Source: Sphingomonas swuensis
Lineage (GTDB): Bacteria > Pseudomonadota > Alphaproteobacteria > Sphingomonadales > Sphingomonadaceae
Direction of reading: 5' to 3'
NCBI RefSeq assembly: GCF_039538045.1
Contig: NZ_BAABBQ010000001.1
Location: 186,001-250,000 of the forward strand
Length of the DNA: 64,000 bases
Of the stretch, positions 28,878 through 36,415 are shown in pieces. Under the pieces are notes generated by a model. It made no database searches. It was not told where the DNA came from and saw only the letters and a program-made list of their open reading frames with translations. Position 1 is the stretch's first letter. Every line of letters begins with the position of its first letter. The position numbers were made by a program, and so were the translations under genes.

Positions 28878-28913
28878 CAGCAGGGTTGATCCGAAGCGGA
28901 CTCAACCCTGCTG
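28878..28913. terminator. strong hairpin after the FAS1 gene
   Basis: A perfect 12-bp stem (28878-28889 CAGCAGGGTTGA, 28902-28913 TCAACCCTGCTG) with a 12-base loop, 26 bases after the FAS1 stop. No T run follows on either strand, so it could be a weak or factor-dependent terminator, an mRNA-stabilising hairpin, or a regulator binding site ahead of the histidine kinase gene. Confidence 0.5.
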
Positions 28914-28973
28914 GCGCTTGGGGAACAGGAAGTGAACACACCGGCGGCCGGATCGCTGGAGTGAGTTCCCCCC

Positions 28974-31469
28974 ATGCGCATGATGCGCCTCTTGCCGGCG
29001 TCCGGCTTGCTTGTCCTGTCCGTCCTGTGCCTTGCCGCGGGAGGGATCGCCGCCCCAGCCCTGCTGGGCGCGCTCCTGCCGGTCCTGCTCGTCGTGGCCC
29101 TTGCCGCCGAATGGATGCGGACCCGCGATGCCCTCAGGCTGAGCGAGGAGCAGTATCGCTGGCTTGCCGACCATAGCAGCGGCCTGGTCCTCCGCCTCGC
29201 CGACAATGGGGAGACCCGCTTCGCCACCGGAGCAGCGCACCGCCTGCTCGGAGTGGACCCGCGTCTGCTCGAAGGGACGGCCGTCAGCGAGAGCATCCAC
29301 GAAGAGGACCGTGCCCGCTTCCGAACGGCGATTGACCGGACGTTGCGCAACGGCGAGGCCGTGACCTGCGTTCGCCTCCGCCACGCCTGCGGCCAGCATC
29401 GCTGGGTGGAGGCGCACGTCCGGCTCGCGAATTCGCGGGACCCGGAACGTGACGGAACGACCCTCGTCGCCACCCTCCACGACATCCACCAGCGCCGCAC
29501 CGCCGAACTCCTCGCCGCAGAGAGCGCCAACCGGCTGCGCGAGACCAACCGCCTGCTGCTGATGGCCGAACAGCTCGCCTCGCTCGGCCACTGGGTGTTC
29601 GACAGCGACGCCGGCGAGCTGCTGCTCTCGCCGGAGGCGGCGACCATGCTCGGACTGTCGGAATTGACCATCGCCCCGCGCGCGGCGCTGGCGCTCGTCG
29701 AGGGAGGCGACCGCAATGACCTGCGCCGGGCGCTCCTCCTCGCGCTCCGCCGCGACGAGCCGGTCGAGTGCATCGTCCACTGCGCAGGCGAGGGCGCGAG
29801 CGGAGAGCGGACGCTGCAGCTGCGGATCCAGCGCCGCGGGAGCGACGATCGCGCGCCGGCGCTGTTCGGGGTGATTAGCGACATCACCGACAAGCTGGAG
29901 TCCGAGCATCGCCTCGTCGCCGCCCTCGCCGAGGCGCGCAGCGCGGCCGAGTTCCGCAAGCAGTTCCTCGCCACCATGAGCCACGAGATCAGGACTCCGA
30001 TGACAGGGGTGGTCGGAATGATCGAACTGCTGTGCGACAATCCCGCCCCGGCCGAACGCAAGCTCTACCTCGACACGCTGCGCCAGTCGGCCGACCTCCT
30101 GATGAAGGTGCTCAACGACGTGCTCGACTTCAGCAAGGTCGATGCCGGCCAGATGCACTTCGCCGACGAGCCGTTCGACCTCGGGCAGACGCTGCTCGCC
30201 ACGCTTCGGCTGTTCGACCGCGCGGCGAGCGCGCGCGGCATCGACCTTCGGATCGTCGCCCCGGCACCGGGCGCGCGCTGGCTTCGCGGCGATCCGCTGC
30301 GGCTCCAGCAGGTGGTCAGCAACCTCCTCAGCAATGCGATCAAGTTCAGCGAGCGGAGCGCGGTCGTGCTGCGCTGTTCGCTCAGCCCGCGGGCGGGCGG
30401 GAGGGTCGCGCTGCGGCTGTCGGTCGAGGACAAGGGCGCGGGCATTCCGGCCGACGTCCAGGAGCAGCTGTTCGAGCCGTTCGTGCAGGGCGCTTCCGCC
30501 GCGGGGCGTGGCGGGACCGGGCTCGGCCTCGCCATCTGCCGCCGCCTGGTCGACGGAATGGGCGGGACGATCGCGCTCCGCTCGGCGATCGGCAAGGGAA
30601 GCAGCTTCACCGTCGCGTTGACCCTTCCGGTCGCCACGCCGCGACGGGCAGCCTCCGACATGGATGACGCCCAGCCGAATGAGCGTCCGCTCGACCTGCT
30701 CCTCGCCGAGGACAATCCGGTCAACCAGCTGCTGGTCACCGCATTGCTCAAGCGGATGGGCCACCGGGTCACCTGCGCCGGCGACGGGGAGAGCGCCGTC
30801 GAGCTCGCCGGGCGGCGGCGCTTCGACCTCGTCCTGATGGACATGCAGATGCCGCGTTGTGACGGGCTGACCGCGACTGCCCGGATCCGCTCGGGCGACG
30901 GTCCGAACCGGGCGACCCCAATCATCGCGCTCACCGCCGACGCGACGGGCGATCGGCGCTCGCTCTATGCCGAGCAGGGGGTCAACCTGCTGCTGACCAA
31001 GCCGGTCGACAGCGGAGCGCTCGCCGCCGCCCTCGCCAGTCTCGCCGCGCCCGGCGAGCCGGCATCGGCCTGCGTGGCCCGAAGCGACGGCGCTCCGCCC
31101 CCGCTCGACGGAACCACCCTCGACGAACTTCGCGCGCTGCTCGGGCCGGCGCGGCTCGACGGACTGCTGGCCCTGCTGTCCGCCGAGCTCGAGGAGCGGC
31201 CCCGAGCGATCCGCGACGCGCTCGCCGACCGTGCGCTCGACCGGGCCGGGGCCGAGGCCCACAGCCTCAAGGGCGCCGCCGCCAACCTCGGGGCCTGCGT
31301 CGTCGCCGCCGCCGCCGAGGAACTCGAGGAAGCGGTCCGCGCCGCCGAGGACGATCGCCAAACCGACCTTGGCCCCGTCCTGCGCCGGCTCATGGTCGCG
31401 GTCGACGAGGCCCGTGAGGCGATCGGTGCGCGTGCGCAGGCCGATCGGGCGCTTGCCGTCAATGGCTGA
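28974..31469 (+). CDS. hybrid sensor histidine kinase / response regulator with Hpt domain
   Basis: 831 residues. Two N-terminal transmembrane helices (about 8-45), two PAS-like segments at about 50-300 (PAS pattern around LRLSEEQYRWLADHSSGLVL), HisKA with phosphoacceptor H337 in MSHEIRTPMTG, HATPase with NLLSNAIKFS, then a receiver domain with D623 in LVLMDMQMP, and a C-terminal Hpt with H763 in AEAHSLKGAAANLGA. All key residues for a phosphorelay are present, ending at Hpt, so a separate response regulator or phosphotransfer partner is expected. None is adjacent. Signal unknown. A 12-bp hairpin lies upstream; dnaN follows 168 bases later. Confidence 0.95.
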   Translation: MRMMRLLPASGLLVLSVLCLAAGGIAAPALLGALLPVLLVVALAAEWMRTRDALRLSEEQYRWLADHSSGLVLRLADNGETRFATGAAHRLLGVDPRLLEGTAVSESIHEEDRARFRTAIDRTLRNGEAVTCVRLRHACGQHRWVEAHVRLANSRDPERDGTTLVATLHDIHQRRTAELLAAESANRLRETNRLLLMAEQLASLGHWVFDSDAGELLLSPEAATMLGLSELTIAPRAALALVEGGDRNDLRRALLLALRRDEPVECIVHCAGEGASGERTLQLRIQRRGSDDRAPALFGVISDITDKLESEHRLVAALAEARSAAEFRKQFLATMSHEIRTPMTGVVGMIELLCDNPAPAERKLYLDTLRQSADLLMKVLNDVLDFSKVDAGQMHFADEPFDLGQTLLATLRLFDRAASARGIDLRIVAPAPGARWLRGDPLRLQQVVSNLLSNAIKFSERSAVVLRCSLSPRAGGRVALRLSVEDKGAGIPADVQEQLFEPFVQGASAAGRGGTGLGLAICRRLVDGMGGTIALRSAIGKGSSFTVALTLPVATPRRAASDMDDAQPNERPLDLLLAEDNPVNQLLVTALLKRMGHRVTCAGDGESAVELAGRRRFDLVLMDMQMPRCDGLTATARIRSGDGPNRATPIIALTADATGDRRSLYAEQGVNLLLTKPVDSGALAAALASLAAPGEPASACVARSDGAPPPLDGTTLDELRALLGPARLDGLLALLSAELEERPRAIRDALADRALDRAGAEAHSLKGAAANLGACVVAAAAEELEEAVRAAEDDRQTDLGPVLRRLMVAVDEAREAIGARAQADRALAVNG

Positions 31470-31637
31470 GCAGCACCGCGTCGGGTTCGGCCGGGACCGC
31501 GCGGGAAGGCATGCGCGAAAGGCGCTCCGAGGCCTCTTCCACCGCTCTCTTCCCCCGCTATAACGGCAGGCCAACAACCGCCGAGCGGGGCCATGAAGGC
31601 CGACGCCGGCTCCGGGGCAAAAGGGCAGACCAGTCAC

Positions 31638-32741
31638 ATGAAGGCGACCATCGAACGGGCCACCCTCCTCAAGAGCCTCAGCCACGTCCAGTCGGTGGTC
31701 GAGCGCCGCAACACCATCCCGATCCTGTCCAACGTGCTGCTCGACGCGCGCGAGGACGGCTCGCTTCGGCTGATGGCGACCGACCTCGACCTTCAGGTCG
31801 ACGAGAGCGTCGCCGCCAACGTCGCCACCGCCGGCGCGACCACCGTCTCGGCCCACACCTTCTTCGACATCGTCCGCAAGCTGCCCGAGGGCAGCCAGGT
31901 CGAGCTGACCGCCGCCGACGGCAAGATGCAGGTCGTCGCCGGGCGCGCGCGCTTCAACCTCTCGACCCTTCCGCGCGACGACTTTCCGGTGATCGCCGAG
32001 GGCGAACTTCCGCACCGCTTCGAGCTACCCGCGGCGACGCTTCGCCAGATCATCGACAAGACCCGTTTCGCCATCTCGTCGGAAGAGACCCGCTACTATC
32101 TGATGGGCATCTTCCTCCACGTCGCCGACGACATGCTCAAGGCGGCCGCGACCGACGGCCACCGGCTGGCGCGGGTCACCGTCGCCAAGCCCGAGGGCGC
32201 CGACGGAATGCCCGACGTGATCGTGCCGAAGAAGTGCGTCGGCGAGCTGCGCAAGCTGCTCGACGAGGTCGAGGGCACGGTCGAGGTGTCGCTGTCCTCG
32301 ACCAAGATCCGCTTCGTGCTCGGCCATGCGGTGCTGACCAGCAAGCTGATCGACGGCAGCTTCCCCGACTACAACCGGGTGATCCCGACCGCCAACGACA
32401 AGCTGCTCAAGCTCGATCCGGCCAGCTTCAAAGCGGGCGTCGACCGCGTCGCGACCATCGCCAGCGAGAAGACCCGCGCGGTCAAGATCAGCCTCGACCG
32501 CGACCGCGTCACCCTCTCGGTGACCAGCCCGGAGAATGGCCTCGCCACCGAGGAACTCGCCGCCGACTACAGCTCCGACGGGCTCGAGATCGGGTTCAAC
32601 GCGCGCTATCTCCTCGACATCCTCGGCGAGATCGACGGCGATACGGTCGAGGTCCACCTCGCCGACGCCGCCGCCCCGACCCTGCTTCGCGAGAACGACA
32701 AGTCGGCGGCGCTCTACGTGCTGATGCCGATGCGGGTCTGA
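31638..32741 (+). CDS. dnaN: DNA polymerase III beta sliding clamp
   Basis: 367 residues, three tandem clamp domains. The N terminus MKATIERATLLKSLSHVQSVVERRNTIPILSNVL-type sequence (shown in part: VERRNTIPILSNV) and FPVIAEG, MGIFLHV and GHRLARV are family signatures; the end LMPMRV is conserved. It forms a ring dimer that holds polymerase on DNA. A longer in-frame start at 31593 was rejected because the family begins at MKATIERA. Not next to dnaA; recF (37395) and gyrB (40380) lie downstream but separated by other genes. A strong hairpin follows the stop. Confidence 0.98.
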   Translation: MKATIERATLLKSLSHVQSVVERRNTIPILSNVLLDAREDGSLRLMATDLDLQVDESVAANVATAGATTVSAHTFFDIVRKLPEGSQVELTAADGKMQVVAGRARFNLSTLPRDDFPVIAEGELPHRFELPAATLRQIIDKTRFAISSEETRYYLMGIFLHVADDMLKAAATDGHRLARVTVAKPEGADGMPDVIVPKKCVGELRKLLDEVEGTVEVSLSSTKIRFVLGHAVLTSKLIDGSFPDYNRVIPTANDKLLKLDPASFKAGVDRVATIASEKTRAVKISLDRDRVTLSVTSPENGLATEELAADYSSDGLEIGFNARYLLDILGEIDGDTVEVHLADAAAPTLLRENDKSAALYVLMPMRV

Positions 32742-32747
32742 TTTCCC

Positions 32748-32784
32748 GTCCTTCCCTGCCCGGCGCGGCCGGGTCGGGGAGGAC
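32748..32784. terminator. hairpin between convergent dnaN and the hydrolase gene
   Basis: A 17-bp stem with one mismatch and G-T wobbles (32748-32764 with 32768-32784, loop GCG) fills the gap between two converging genes. It is likely a two-way terminator. Only short T runs flank it. Confidence 0.6.
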
Positions 32785-32793
32785 GTCGCCCGC

Positions 32794-33831
32794 TCAATTG
32801 CGTGGTGGTGCCGGCTGGCGCCCGACCTTCTCCACCACCGCGAGGATCGCGCGCGCCGCCACCTCGGGCTGGTCGAGCTGGATGTAGTGGCCCGAGCCCG
32901 TGACCAGCCGATGGGTGCCGCGCCGCGACAGCGCCGCCGTCTCGCGGTGGAGCAGCAGGCCCTGCTCGGCATTCACCCGGTCGACCGGGTCGTCCGATTG
33001 TTCTTCCTGGTGGGTCAGCACCGCGACCGGCTTGTTGCCCAGCATCCCCGGCCGGAACAGCCTGGCGTAGACGCCGTCGGCTGACGGGTCGGCATAGACG
33101 CACCAGGCGATCTCCGAATATTGCGCCGCCTGGTAGGTCGGGGTCGAATGGATCCGCCGCCGTTCGGCATTGGCCTCGTCCCCGAGCGCCGGCCGGTCGG
33201 GGTCGGCGCAGCGCCGCCAGTCGGGCGCCGCCGGATCGAGCCCACCCGCCGCCTTCGCCCGCTCCGCGCAGCCACGATATTTCTCCACCAGCGCCGGAAA
33301 GAAGCTGCGGTCGGCCAGCTCGGCCCTGGCGGCATTGGCGACGCCATGCTTCGCGCCTAGCGGCCCGCGGGTCCGCTCCCAGCTCCGTTCCTCGCTCGGG
33401 TCGAGCAGCACCAGCCCGGCGACGTCCTGCGGGAAGAGTGCGGCGGCCAGCTTGACGTGGAAGCCGCCGAGCGAATGGCCGACCAGCACGACCGGCTGCC
33501 TGAAGCCGGCCCCGTCGATCATTGCGTGAAGGTCGCTGGCGATCGCGAAGGGCGTGCGCGGCCCTGGCGCCGGATCGCTCCTGCCGAGCCCGGCGCGGTC
33601 GTAGGCGCAGGCCCTCGCCCGGCCCGCGATCCGCTGCTGGAGCGCGGTCCAGACGATCGACCAGTCGCTTCCACCCGAATCGAACAACACGGTGACGGGA
33701 CCTTCACCGGCGCAGCGCAGGAACAGGGATCGACCCTGCGCCACTTCCAACTTGCGCTCGGTGAAGGGGGCGGGGGCTCCGGTCCCGGACGGAGCGAGGG
33801 CGGCCAGCGCCAGTGACAAGGCACTCATCAT
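32794..33831 (-). CDS. secreted alpha/beta hydrolase
   Basis: 345 residues with a short signal peptide (LSLALAALAPSG). Alpha/beta hydrolase fold: VLFDSGGSDWSI (oxyanion loop region), YDRAGLGRSDP, nucleophile elbow GHSLGG, LVLLDPSEE, and catalytic histidine in GSGHYIQLDQP. An insertion with paired cysteines (YRGCAER, WRRCADP, WCVYAD) lies between residues about 200 and 270, perhaps a lid with disulfides, which suits a periplasmic location. Substrate unknown; the pattern is nearest to generic esterases/lipases. Convergent with dnaN. It borders the repeat-delimited island on its 5-prime side. Confidence 0.88.
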   Translation of the reverse strand: MMSALSLALAALAPSGTGAPAPFTERKLEVAQGRSLFLRCAGEGPVTVLFDSGGSDWSIVWTALQQRIAGRARACAYDRAGLGRSDPAPGPRTPFAIASDLHAMIDGAGFRQPVVLVGHSLGGFHVKLAAALFPQDVAGLVLLDPSEERSWERTRGPLGAKHGVANAARAELADRSFFPALVEKYRGCAERAKAAGGLDPAAPDWRRCADPDRPALGDEANAERRRIHSTPTYQAAQYSEIAWCVYADPSADGVYARLFRPGMLGNKPVAVLTHQEEQSDDPVDRVNAEQGLLLHRETAALSRRGTHRLVTGSGHYIQLDQPEVAARAILAVVEKVGRQPAPPRN

Positions 33832-33994
33832 TGATGGAAAGCTCCACGGCTCAAGCCCAGGAAAGTGGGACGACGGGAGCCATCAGGCACGATCCCGTTT
33901 CGCTTGACCATCCCCTTTTGGCGGTCGGCTCTGGCTCGAACCAGCACCAGGAGCGGCGGCTGTCTCCCTTCGAACCGTGGCGGGCATCCGAGCT

Positions 33995-34026
33995 CAATGT
34001 CCGCTTTCGACCCATTGCGGACATTG
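33995..34026. repeat. island palindrome, copy A (single)
   Basis: Perfect 10-bp inverted repeat CAATGTCCGC / GCGGACATTG with a 12-base loop (TTTCGACCCATT). It lies between the divergent hydrolase and the first small gene of the island, 46 bases before its ATG. Copies B to E share the core GTCCGCTT(T/C)C-ACCC-ATTGCGGAC. The rest of 33832-33994 shows no gene or other clear feature. Confidence 0.85.
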
Positions 34027-34071
34027 GCCAGTAATGCCTACGGTGCTTGGACCAGCTCTTTAGGAGAAACG

Positions 34072-34272
34072 ATGCTCACGCTTGACCGCATCCGGGTAGC
34101 TCTGGCTGGGGTTGCGGTCGGGTTGATGATCGCCGTGTTCTACCTTCGCGGGTTAAGAACCGACGGCGACTTGCTCGATGAGCTTCGCGACGGGGCACTC
34201 CTCTTCGTTGTTATAAGTCTTGGACTCTCACTCTGGCAGAGCAGAAAGGCCAAGAGGCAAAGCGCGGCTTAG
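34072..34272 (+). CDS. small two-helix membrane protein
   Basis: 66 residues; not recognised. Two hydrophobic helices (about 9-25, VALAGVAVGLMIAVFYL, and 41-57, GALLFVVISLGLSLWQS) with a basic C terminus (RKAKRQS). ATG 34072 has AGGAGAAAC directly upstream, a good ribosome binding site that supports this short reading frame over a longer one from 33865. Codons include several AT-rich choices (TTA, ATA) rare in the neighbours. The stop TAG ends exactly where repeat B begins. First gene of the alternating island. Confidence 0.6.
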   Translation: MLTLDRIRVALAGVAVGLMIAVFYLRGLRTDGDLLDELRDGALLFVVISLGLSLWQSRKAKRQSAA

Positions 34273-34322
34273 TCCGCTTCCCACCCAAAGCGGACAGTCC
34301 GGTTTTACCCATTGCGGGCATT
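34272..34322. repeat. island palindrome, copy B (double)
   Basis: Two tandem copies: a perfect 8-bp inverted repeat GTCCGCTT/AAGCGGAC with 8-base loop (34272-34295), then a degenerate copy (GTCCGG...ATTGCGGGCATT, 34297-34322). It spans exactly the gap between two convergent genes: its first base is the last base of one TAG stop and its last base is the first base of the other gene's stop complement. Confidence 0.85.
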
Positions 34323-34711
34323 CAGCGGGTCACTTGCTGGTAGCTAATCCTGACCCCCGAAACCTCATCGTCTTGCTCGAACAGGCGTGACTTGGCCGCG
34401 TAGCTTATGAGCAAATGGTCTGGCGCAAGCCATTTGACCTCTGCCCACGGGCCGCCCCATTTACCGGCTACGGCTGCACCATGATCGTCGTCAGCGCGAA
34501 AGGTGTTGCCGCCCCCGGTCGGCTGGTCTCCGTGCTCGACCACCGAGACTTGAGTTGAGAAGCCGGTGGTCGCGCCACAATCTCGCTGGAACAAGACGGC
34601 GCTATGTAGCCCGTCTGGAGCATCTGCGCGGTTGATTATGCTGTTCGAGCACCCATCCGAGCACCCGCTCAGAACCAACACGCCTGCTGCTAAAATGCCG
34701 GTTCTCAGCAT
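34322..34711 (-). CDS. hypothetical lipoprotein
   Basis: 129 residues. Lipoprotein signal (MLRTGILAAGVLVLSGC) with lipobox VLSGC, so a lipidated cysteine near residue 17. The mature part has FQRDCGATTGFSTQVSVV and WLAPDHLLISYAAKSRLF, a pattern I have seen in uncharacterised proteobacterial lipoproteins; family name not recalled with certainty. Three cysteines could pair. The start ATG at 34711 has GAGG immediately upstream. Opposite orientation to both neighbours; lower GC than the flanking genes. Confidence 0.65.
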   Translation of the reverse strand: MLRTGILAAGVLVLSGCSDGCSNSIINRADAPDGLHSAVLFQRDCGATTGFSTQVSVVEHGDQPTGGGNTFRADDDHGAAVAGKWGGPWAEVKWLAPDHLLISYAAKSRLFEQDDEVSGVRISYQQVTR

Positions 34712-34742
34712 GACCTCAGGTGTAACCGCCGCTAATTCAGCG

Positions 34743-34776
34743 TCAATGTCCGCTTTCCACCCGTTGCGGGCATTGA
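34743..34776. repeat. island palindrome, copy C (single)
   Basis: Inverted repeat TCAATGTCCGC / GCGGGCATTGA (11 bp, one mismatch) with a 12-base loop TTTCCACCCGTT. It sits between two divergent starts (34711 and 34852). Confidence 0.85.
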
Positions 34777-34851
34777 ATTGTGTACGGTAGTCTCCGCACC
34801 GGATGCAAAGAGCACCATCCGGTGACCTGGCTTCCAGCTGGAGCGTCCACG

Positions 34852-35046
34852 ATGAATACCAAGGCTATCGTTGAGAGATTACTCACCTTCGCCGCTGGTT
34901 CAGGCTTCACCCTGACAATTCTTCATTTCAGTGGCATCAATGGGTTGGATAACTACTTCTTCTGGGTCACGGGCGCTCTCCTGTGCCTCACACTTTGGAG
35001 TGCCGTTTTTAGGTGGCGGCAGCAGGATATGAACCGCAACGTTTAG
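34852..35046 (+). CDS. small two-helix membrane protein
   Basis: 64 residues; not recognised. Helices at about 11-30 (LTFAAGSGFTLTILHF) and 35-53 (FFWVTGALLCLTLWSAVF), with a charged C terminus. Start ATG 34852 has GGAG about 8 bases upstream. The second half pattern resembles the other small membrane proteins in this island in size and layout only. Stop is followed at once by repeat D. Confidence 0.55.
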   Translation: MNTKAIVERLLTFAAGSGFTLTILHFSGINGLDNYFFWVTGALLCLTLWSAVFRWRQQDMNRNV

Positions 35047-35097
35047 GCCCGCTTTCCACCCACAGCAGACAGTCCGCTCGCGAACTAAGCGGACATT
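35047..35097. repeat. island palindrome, copy D (double)
   Basis: First a degenerate copy (GCCCGCTTTCCACCC...GCAGAC, 35047-35070), then an inverted repeat GTCCGCT / AGCGGAC (35072-35078 with 35088-35094) continuing into ATT. Like copy B it is a tandem double and lies at a convergent junction, starting right after a TAG stop. About 20 bases remain before the next gene's stop. Confidence 0.8.
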
Positions 35098-35116
35098 CCG
35101 GCGACAGGAGGCTGCG

Positions 35117-35392
35117 TCATGCTTCTGGTTGATTGCGCCGGTCCCAGCGCTCAATTGCGACCGCGCCCATGAAGGGGAGGGCAGCGGATGTGAGGGCAGC
35201 GAAAGTCCCGGTAACGAATAGGAGAAGATGCTCAACCCGCTCGCTTATGGGTTCACCCATAACAAGGCCGGAGTTCCCACTCGTATTCTTGAGGGCGAGC
35301 AGCGCTTGGCCGAAGCCAATCAGAAAAATCACGAAGCTAACGATGAACAAGGTCATCGACGCATGTCGCATTGCAGCTTTGTAAATTCTCAT
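35117..35392 (-). CDS. small membrane protein
   Basis: 91 residues; not recognised. Two strong transmembrane helices, about 12-34 (MTLFIVSFVIFLIGFGQALL) and 55-80 (LLLFVTGTFAALTSAALPFMG), basic C terminus with acidic end. Start ATG 35392 (MRIYKAA) has GAGG 5 bases upstream and is preferred to a longer start at 35428. Orientation is opposite to its neighbours. Composition is AT-richer than the surrounding chromosome. Confidence 0.55.
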   Translation of the reverse strand: MRIYKAAMRHASMTLFIVSFVIFLIGFGQALLALKNTSGNSGLVMGEPISERVEHLLLFVTGTFAALTSAALPFMGAVAIERWDRRNQPEA

Positions 35393-35442
35393 AGAAACCT
35401 CGCTGTCCGGTCGATTCATCATCGCCATCGCGCATAGATTAG

Positions 35443-35472
35443 CAATGTCCGCTTCCCACCCATTGCGGACTT
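35443..35472. repeat. island palindrome, copy E (single)
   Basis: Inverted repeat GTCCGC (35447-35452) / GCGGAC (35465-35470) with a 12-base loop TTCCCACCCATT, flanked by CAAT and TT. It sits between the divergent starts at 35392 and 35497, matching copies A and C. Confidence 0.85.
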
Positions 35473-35496
35473 CCTTGCCACCGCTACCCTCCTTGC

Positions 35497-35739
35497 ATGA
35501 GTGAGCGGTACGAAGGGGGCCTCGACCGGGCCGACCGATGGGGTTGCGGCGTGGCCATGGTGGTGGGCGTTCCGCTGTTTGCGTTTCTGGTCCTGCTCGA
35601 TGCCCTCGGCGACTGCGCTCCCGATGCAGCCTGCCGGAGGGGTTTCCTGCTCATGGTTCTTGTGCCGACGCTCCTCATCGCGGGTGCGGCGGGGCTTGGC
35701 ATTCGGCACCTGATCAGGCGCAGAGAAGGCGAGCGCTGA
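35497..35739 (+). CDS. small two-helix membrane protein
   Basis: 80 residues; not recognised. Two helices at about 16-36 (CGVAMVVGVPLFAFLVLLDAL) and 50-69 (LLMVLVPTLLIAGAAGLG), separated by a short loop with two cysteines (DCAPDAAC) that could form a disulfide in the periplasm. Basic C terminus RRREGER. No strong ribosome binding site before ATG 35497. Last gene of the island; no palindrome copy was found between it and the J-domain gene. Confidence 0.55.
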   Translation: MSERYEGGLDRADRWGCGVAMVVGVPLFAFLVLLDALGDCAPDAACRRGFLLMVLVPTLLIAGAAGLGIRHLIRRREGER

Positions 35740-35838
35740 CGACCCGCCTTCGACCGGGCTCGCGGCTTTCGAACCGCGTCTGCCTGACGGTCCATCGGCC
35801 CCGTTGAACCCCTTGAGCGGGCAGGCTATTCCCGCACC

Positions 35839-36372
35839 GTGCAGGCTGCCGCCGACTATTACGCCGTCCTCGGCGTCGCGCCCGAGGCCGAGAGCGGGGC
35901 GATCCGGATGGCCTATCGCAACCTCATGCGCCGCCACCATCCGGACGTGAACCCGTCGGACGACGCCGCGGCCCGGGCGACCGAGATCAACGAGGCCTAC
36001 GACTGCCTCGGCGATCCGGACAAGCGCGCGGCCTACGACCGGCAGCGGAGCAAGGGCAGCGAGGCGCCCACCTTCACCGCCGGCGCCTCCGCGGCCCCGC
36101 GACGGTCGAACTGGCAGCCGCACCACGTCTATCGCCCGATCGAACCCGATCCCCTGCCCAAGAAATGGAGCCGGATCAGCCTCGGACTCGCCTCCGTGCT
36201 GACCGCGGTGATCTTCGCGCTGACCTCGGCGACGCCGCCGCCGATTCCGCTTCCCCCGCCGCCGGTGACGATGGTCGGGATCCCGCCCCAGGCGGAGCCC
36301 GACCCTCCGCGCTGCGAGGCAACGGAGGTTGCGGTCGGCACCAAGTGCGTTCCCTCCGCCCCGAAGCGGTAG
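35839..36372 (+). CDS. J-domain protein with C-terminal transmembrane helix
   Basis: 177 residues. Residues 5-70 form a J domain with the HPD tripeptide in RRHHPDVNP, so it should stimulate an Hsp70 ATPase (DnaK). No G/F or zinc-finger region follows, which makes it a class C (type III) J protein. A transmembrane helix at about 113-132 and a Pro-rich tail with two cysteines follow. Start is GTG 35839. The membrane location suggests local recruitment of DnaK; the client is unknown. It ends the unusual small-gene region. Confidence 0.88.
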   Translation: MQAAADYYAVLGVAPEAESGAIRMAYRNLMRRHHPDVNPSDDAAARATEINEAYDCLGDPDKRAAYDRQRSKGSEAPTFTAGASAAPRRSNWQPHHVYRPIEPDPLPKKWSRISLGLASVLTAVIFALTSATPPPIPLPPPPVTMVGIPPQAEPDPPRCEATEVAVGTKCVPSAPKR

Positions 36373-36415
36373 CGACTGGAAGAGCCGGGCCGTCTCTGCT
36401 TAACGATGGGGCGAA

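Noticed and set aside
31593..31640. Upstream start for dnaN (31593)
   Set aside because: The added 15 residues do not match the DnaN family, which begins at MKATIERA.
28902..32015. Open frame of more than 1000 codons antisense to the hybrid kinase and dnaN
   Set aside because: It lies opposite two confidently assigned genes and has low-complexity composition.
33865..34272. Longer 135-codon version of the first island gene
   Set aside because: The upstream half covers palindrome A and has no family signal; the strong ribosome binding site is at 34062-34066 before ATG 34072.
33995..35472. Integron cassette array with attC sites
   Set aside because: No integrase is present, the genes alternate in strand, and the palindromes are 30-50 bp and lack the attC R and L core-site pattern.
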